DNA of 64,000 nucleotides, taken from the NCBI GenBank assembly GCA_900546625.1, contig URDU01000003.1, positions 83,028-147,027 of the forward strand. Reading direction: 5' to 3'. How positions within the stretch are numbered: position 1 is the stretch's first letter; the number at the start of each line of letters is the position of its first letter. The notes under the pieces were generated by a model. That model ran no database searches. It was not told where the DNA came from and saw only the letters and a list, made by a program, of their open reading frames with translations. A program made the translations under genes and the position numbers. This DNA comes from an uncultured Lachnobacterium sp. (GTDB lineage Bacteria; Bacillota; Clostridia; Lachnospirales; Lachnospiraceae). Shown here piece after piece: positions 60,953-64,000 of the stretch.

Positions 60953-60971
60953 TGTGAACCAGCGGTTCACA
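60953..60971 (+). promoter_or_regulatory. 19-bp palindrome upstream of smpB
   Basis: TGTGAACCAGCGGTTCACA is a perfect 8+3+8 inverted repeat. It lies between a possible upstream promoter (TTGAAA 60907-60912, 17 bases, TATATA 60930-60935) and the proximal smpB promoter. No T run follows, so an operator is more likely than a terminator. Confidence 0.55.
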
Positions 60972-60990
60972 ATAATTTGCCTTTTAGATA

Positions 60991-61019
60991 TTGGCAATTG
61001 TAAAAAAATGTGTTAGTAT
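60991..61019 (+). promoter_or_regulatory. smpB promoter
   Basis: TTGGCA (60991-60996), 17-base spacer and TAGTAT (61014-61019) with a TGT extended -10. Confidence 0.55.
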
Positions 61020-61051
61020 TGTAAAGCAGTTTGAGGAAAGGAGATACCGAC

Positions 61052-61519
61052 ATGGCTAAGGAATCAAAGAAATTAATAGCCAACAACAAAAAGGTCTATC
61101 ACGATTACTTTTTGCTTGAGAAATACGAAGCCGGTATTTCACTTGCAGGAACTGAGGTGAAGTCGCTTCGCATGGGAAAGGGCAGTATAAAGGAGTCTTT
61201 TATCCGTATCGAAAACGGTGAGATTATCCTGTATGGCATGCATATCACACCGTATGAGAAGGGGAATATCTTCAACAAGGATCCACTCAGACCTAAAAAG
61301 CTTTTACTCCACAAGAAGGAAATCGAGAAGCTTTCATCAAAGATGAAGGAAAAGGGTTTCACAATTGTGCCGGTTGAGGTATACTTTAAGGGAAGTCTGG
61401 TCAAGGTAGAAATAGCACTTGCCAAAGGTAAGAAGCTCTACGATAAGAGAGCAGACATAGCCAAGAAGGATCAAAAGCGAGAGGCGCAGAGAGATTTCAA
61501 AATCAGAAATCTTGGTTAA
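61052..61519 (+). CDS. smpB: SsrA-binding protein SmpB
   Basis: A 155-residue tmRNA-binding protein for ribosome rescue. Family features are [56 protein letters not shown] and the C-terminal tail [26 protein letters not shown], which enters the mRNA channel. I chose the ATG at 61052 after AAAGGAG; an upstream TTG at 61031 is not supported. The tmRNA gene follows about 130 bases downstream. Confidence 0.97.
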   Translation: MAKESKKLIANNKKVYHDYFLLEKYEAGISLAGTEVKSLRMGKGSIKESFIRIENGEIILYGMHITPYEKGNIFNKDPLRPKKLLLHKKEIEKLSSKMKEKGFTIVPVEVYFKGSLVKVEIALAKGKKLYDKRADIAKKDQKREAQRDFKIRNLG

Positions 61520-61523
61520 AAAA

Positions 61524-61671
61524 TGAATATGGGCTAGTAAAGGTTTCAACGGGGCCCACAAGGTCCGGTGGACCTTGGCTTTGGGCGGACCGAAGCGAAG
61601 CGGAGACCATGCAGCGTAGCTGCATGTACCCGCAAAAAATTGAATATGGGCTAGTAAAGGTTTCGACGGGG
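61524..61671 (+). repeat. Duplicated tmRNA 5' end with hairpin element between copies
   Basis: A 31-base sequence covering 7 bases before tmRNA and its first 24 bases occurs at 61524-61554 and again at 61641-61671 (the true tmRNA start), with one A/G difference. Between the copies lies a GC-rich element with CAAGGTCC-GGT-GGACCTTG (61559-61577), closed by GCCCA/TGGGC, and CATGCAGC-GTA-GCTGCATG (61608-61626). The arrangement looks like a REP-type insertion with target duplication. Confidence 0.8.
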
Positions 61672-61985
61672 TACATGAAGCTGGAGAAGCGAGTCGTATG
61701 GCGATGCGTTAAATGGCCAAATTAAAATTAAACGCTGAAGATAATTTAGCATACGCTGCCTAATGGCAGCAGTCTGACCTAGAGCACTCACACTTTAGGA
61801 CCCAGGCTTCGACTATGTGAGAAACGACGTTGGCAAAGCTTTGAGCCATCGGGCGTATCATGAAGCTACTGAAACCACAAGGTTGTTTGTTATCGTGTGG
61901 CAGAGGGAATGTTAAACAATAAACTACACTCGTAGAAGGACAGGGAATTGTATTTCGGACACGGGTTCGACTCCCGTCTAGTCCA
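61648..61985 (+). ncRNA. ssrA: Transfer-messenger RNA
   Basis: About 338 nt. The 5' GGGCTAG (61648-61654) pairs with CTAGTCC (61978-61984) as the acceptor stem; GGTTCGACTCC forms the T arm. The tag frame runs 61716-61763, starting at GCC and ending at TAA, and encodes AKLKLNAEDNLAYAA. The CCA end is not encoded (A then CTA follows). It works with SmpB just upstream. Confidence 0.95.
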
Positions 61986-61991
61986 CTAAAA

Positions 61992-62032
61992 GGAATGCTT
62001 GAAATTATTATGTTTTGAGCATTCCTTTTTTT
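61992..62032 (+). terminator. Terminator after tmRNA
   Basis: A 13-bp stem, GGAATGCTTGAAA (61992-62004) with TTTTGAGCATTCC (62013-62025), has G-U pairs and seven T residues after it. Confidence 0.9.
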
Positions 62033-62132
62033 CTGAAGTCAGTAAAATCGTTTTTTAAATCAGCGGAAATGCTGTAAAAACGCGGGATGCAGCGTATTTG
62101 AAAAATTAATTTCAAAAAAATGTAAAAAAGTG

Positions 62133-62161
62133 TTGACAAGTGTGAGATAGGGTGATATTAT
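62133..62161 (+). promoter_or_regulatory. tRNA operon promoter
   Basis: TTGACA (62133-62138), 17-base spacer and TATTAT (62156-62161) with a TGA extended -10: a strong promoter for the six tRNA genes. Confidence 0.85.
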
Positions 62162-62212
62162 ATCGGAGTCGCTTCGGTGAGGCAACAAAAACGAAACGAC
62201 AAAACAGCATAT

Positions 62213-62287
62213 CGGGGTGTGGCTCAGCTTGGCTAGAGCGCCTGGTTTGGGACCAGGAGGTCGCAGGTTCGAATCCTGTCACCCCGA
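62213..62287 (+). tRNA. tRNA-Pro(UGG)
   Basis: Acceptor CGGGGTG/CACCCCG, anticodon loop TTTGGGA between CCTGG and CCAGG. CCA not encoded. Confidence 0.95.
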
Positions 62288-62323
62288 TCCTCAATTAAAT
62301 ATTCGAGCGTATTTTTACATTAC

Positions 62324-62394
62324 GCGGGTGTAGTTCAATGGTAGAACACCAGCCTTCCAAGCTGGATACGTGGGTTCGATTCCCATCACCCGCT
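62324..62394 (+). tRNA. tRNA-Gly(UCC)
   Basis: Acceptor GCGGGTG/CACCCGC, anticodon loop CTTCCAA between CCAGC and GCTGG. CCA not encoded. Confidence 0.95.
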
Positions 62395-62398
62395 TCGT

Positions 62399-62472
<74 letters not shown>

Positions 62473-62500
62473 TTAGGAGTGCAATCTCCAAGTGATAAAT

Positions 62501-62575
62501 GGTGGGTATAGCGCAGTTGGTTAGCGCGCCAGATTGTGGCTCTGGAGGCCCAGGGTTCGAATCCCTGTATCCACC
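62501..62575 (+). tRNA. tRNA-His(GUG)
   Basis: The extra 5' G (position -1) pairs with the 3' C, typical of tRNA-His. Anticodon loop TTGTGGC between CCAGA and TCTGG. CCA not encoded. Confidence 0.95.
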
Positions 62576-62589
62576 TTTTTTCTTATCAT

Positions 62590-62661
62590 TGGGCTATCGC
62601 CAAGCGGTAAGGCACAGGACTTTGACTCCTGCATTCACCAGTTCGAATCTGGTTAGCCCAG
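62590..62661 (+). tRNA. tRNA-Gln(UUG)
   Basis: Acceptor TGGGCTA/TAGCCCA, anticodon loop CTTTGAC between CAGGA and TCCTG. CCA not encoded. Confidence 0.95.
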
Positions 62662-62668
62662 TTATTAT

Positions 62669-62741
62669 GGGCCATTAGCTCAGGTGGTAGAGCACTTGAC
62701 TTTTAATCAAGTTGTCCGGGGTTCGAGTCCCCGATGCCTCA
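62669..62741 (+). tRNA. tRNA-Lys(UUU) with mismatched acceptor stem
   Basis: Anticodon loop CTTTTAA between CTTGA and TCAAG. The 5' arm GGGCCAT faces ATGCCTC, giving a C-C mismatch at pair 4-69 and a G-U at 2-71. The 3' arm would be perfect for GAGGCAT and the 5' arm for ATGGCCC, so the gene looks like a hybrid of two lysine tRNAs. The accessory region begins right after it. CCA not encoded. Confidence 0.88.
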
Positions 62742-62750
62742 CTACATATA

Positions 62751-62798
62751 AAACCGTACAATTACTGAAAAATCGGCGATTGCACGGTTTTTTATTTT
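62751..62798 (+). terminator. Terminator of the tRNA operon
   Basis: AAACCGTACAAT (62751-62762) pairs with ATTGCACGGTTT (62779-62790), with one mismatch, followed by TTTATTTT. Confidence 0.85.
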
Positions 62799-62820
62799 GT
62801 GTTATTCTACGTTAGTTTAG

Positions 62821-62879
62821 TAGTTGTCAACTAGTTGTCAGAATGGTTTTTAGATGAGTAGTTGTCAGAAAAGTTGTCA
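62821..62879 (+). repeat. AGTTGTCA repeats downstream of tRNA-Lys
   Basis: TAGTTGTCA at 62821-62829, 62832-62840 and 62859-62867, and AAGTTGTCA at 62871-62879, all direct. Clustered short direct repeats next to a tRNA 3' end resemble arm-type sites of tyrosine integrases. No integrase gene is in the window. Confidence 0.65.
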
Positions 62880-63001
62880 AAGAAGAGCAAGAAAGGAAAC
62901 TCAGAGGTAAATCGATAATAGTTCAAAAGACGCAGAATTCAGTGATTCTAAAATAAGTTTCAGAAATCCCAAATTGAAACAAAGGTAGGTAGCAATATTA
63001 A

Positions 63002-63068
63002 AAGAGATGATATGTTGTTCAAGACCAAGACCCACGAAGTGAGCTACCCTAGCAACAAATCATCTCTT
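63002..63068 (+). repeat. Long hairpin 1
   Basis: AAGAGATGAT and TGTTG (63002-63017) pair with CAACA and ATCATCTCTT (63053-63068) with one A-A mismatch, leaving a loop of about 35 bases that holds a CAC-GAA-GTG mini-hairpin. No T run follows. Confidence 0.7.
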
Positions 63069-63126
63069 ATGAATATATTATTTGAAATTTGAGGAAATGT
63101 CAAATAGCATATCTAATTATAAAATA

Positions 63127-63187
63127 AATCTTGATGAAGCAGTAATGCCCATGAGCCAATCCCATGGGGACTTACTTCATCAAGATT
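63127..63187 (+). repeat. Long hairpin 2
   Basis: A perfect 13-bp stem, AATCTTGATGAAG (63127-63139) with CTTCATCAAGATT (63175-63187), with a 35-base loop containing CCCATG/CATGGG. No T run follows. Same architecture as hairpin 1. Confidence 0.7.
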
Positions 63188-63318
63188 ATAATAACAACCT
63201 AGCATAATATATAAAAGTTGTCAAGAACATTATATCCAAGGGAGTTAATTATGAAGCAGTAATATAAATTACAACAGAAATTACTTTTGGTGTATTGGAA
63301 AAGAGTAATTTATCATAG

Positions 63319-64000
63319 AAAAAGATACTAGTTTTGCATTCACAAATTAAAATAAAGAAGATAAATGCGAGCCAAGGGTCAAGTACAAGTACCCACTCTT
63401 ATTATAAAGGGTCTGCACATTCATCTTCTAGTGATATTAGTATATCCAATAAATTACAAAATGTCAACAATGGTATGCAGGAAAATAATGGAGAAGTTGA
63501 GGCTGGAGAAAACAAGGACATTCGTTATTCGATTAGTGTTGATTTGGATAAACAGATTGATGATGTGCTTAATAACACAACACCGGCTGAGTATACCCAT
63601 GTATATTTGGGAGAGACAGCGAAAGCATTAAAAGAATTAGGCTGGAATGACCTTCCAATGATTATGACGAACCAGCATGTATATTCAACGATAAAGATGC
63701 AGGAAGAAGCAAAAAAAGAAAAACGATTTAGACAAAAGAGAAATTATCATGGATTGGGGAAAGAACTGTTTGAGAAAGTACAAAAACAGTTGGAGACACC
63801 GGCGATGATTATAAAGTCAAATATGAATAAAAATAATGCGGATGTAGTTCTTGTGACGAATGTGAAGGATAGGCAAGGTAATATTGTTGTTGCGGCTATT
63901 AAACCAAATGGTAGTGGACGTGTTAAAGGAGAACATACAGTTGCAAATGTTATGCTAAGTTTGTATGGAAAGGAATCAATACATAATTTTATTGAAAGGG
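63319..64000 (+). pseudogene. 3' part of a phage MuF-like protein (C-terminal nuclease-like domain), truncated
   Basis: One frame is open from 63319 to the window end with no credible start; the first ATG (63475) has no ribosome site. A serine-rich stretch leads into NKDIRYSISVDLDKQIDDVL, then YTHVYLGETAKALKELGWNDLPMIMTNQHV, YHGLGKELFEKVQKQLETPAMII and DVVLVTNVKDRQGNIVVAAIKPNG. This resembles the MuF C-terminal (BECR-fold nuclease-like) domain found at the end of large phage or mobile-element proteins. The N-terminal portion is missing, so this is probably a remnant. It continues past 64000. Confidence 0.55.

Larger units (their letters stand above)
62799..63318. other. Gene-free accessory stretch with repeats and hairpins
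   Basis: No credible gene is seen in these 520 bases. The stretch is AT-rich compared with the core region. It contains four close copies of AGTTGTCA (62822-62879), a fifth near 63214, a 6-bp hairpin GTTTCA/TGAAAC (62957-62980), and two long-stem hairpins (63002-63068 and 63127-63187). It has the look of a decayed end of an integrated element. Confidence 0.6.

Noticed and set aside
60953..60971. LexA (SOS) box before smpB
   Set aside because: The GAAC and GTTC half-sites are five bases apart instead of four, and neither smpB nor rnr is a usual SOS gene.
62112..62294. A 60-codon minus-strand frame reading GVTGFEPATSWSQTRRSSQAE
   Set aside because: It is the antisense of tRNA-Pro; this peptide is a familiar false prediction over tRNA genes.
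62821..62879. CRISPR-like or iteron array at the AGTTGTCA repeats
   Set aside because: Repeats are only 8-9 bp with irregular gaps and no replication or Cas gene in view; arm-type integrase sites fit better.
63365..63631. An 88-codon plus-strand frame with an ATG start
   Set aside because: It is out of frame with the MuF-like domain that covers the same bases and has no recognisable content or ribosome site.

Overview
The window looks like core chromosome of a low-to-mid GC, Gram-positive anaerobe of the family Lachnospiraceae, most like the Agathobacter/Eubacterium rectale-Roseburia group. This placement is my inference. It rests on the protein flavour, the very regular sigma-A promoters, AGGAGG Shine-Dalgarno sequences, housekeeping order of the smc-ftsY / ffh-rpsP-rimM-trmD-rplS type, tRNA genes without encoded CCA, and pilin-type genes with a DUF4860 protein. 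No rRNA, CRISPR array, complete insertion sequence or complete prophage is visible.

Layout. (1) 0.06-3.2 kb: a flavin reductase-like gene faces a minus-strand operon of malic enzyme, YhcC-type radical SAM protein and DUF4364 protein. (2) 3.5-8.2 kb: rho, rpmE with a structured leader, DUF1385 membrane protein, prmC and prfA. (3) 8.3-12.3 kb: a polar amino-acid ABC importer whose binding-protein halves are in swapped order, then RNase H and aroB. (4) 12.3-17.5 kb: tmcAL, ackA, DUF177-rpmF, a small zinc-ribbon protein, plsX and acpP. (5) 17.6-31.7 kb: rnc-smc-ftsY, ilvA, ylxM-ffh-rpsP-khpA-rimM-trmD-rplS, an apparently catalytically dead signal peptidase I, rbgA and rnhB. (6) 31.8-36.7 kb: two LysR regulators, an HPr-like orphan and an XPD/DinG-type helicase. 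(7) 36.9-42.2 kb: purL and a nicotinate phosphoribosyltransferase. (8) 42.36-42.76 kb: a stand-alone structured RNA transcription unit. (9) 42.8-53.1 kb: a PHP phosphatase, the glycolytic run gap-pgk-tpiA-gpmI, then purC-purF-purB. (10) 53.2-58.1 kb: a minus-strand type IV pilus/type II secretion-like operon with only a PilT-type ATPase. (11) 58.3-62.8 kb: secG, rnr, smpB, tmRNA and six tRNA genes. (12) 62.8-64.0 kb: AT-rich accessory DNA behind a chimeric-looking tRNA-Lys, with repeats, long hairpins and the truncated 3' part of a phage MuF-like gene.

How the genes work together. Much of the window is information processing: release factor maturation and release, SRP targeting, ribosome assembly, tRNA/rRNA modification and trans-translation. 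Lower glycolysis runs from glyceraldehyde-3-phosphate to 2-phosphoglycerate, and acetate kinase supplies ATP. Purine synthesis genes occur as two units. The most unusual items are the roughly 360-nt RNA of unknown family, the circularly permuted binding-protein/permease fusion, the signal peptidase lacking both catalytic residues, the PilT-only pilus operon, the TrmD-acetyltransferase fusion, and a duplicated tmRNA 5' end carrying hairpin repeats.
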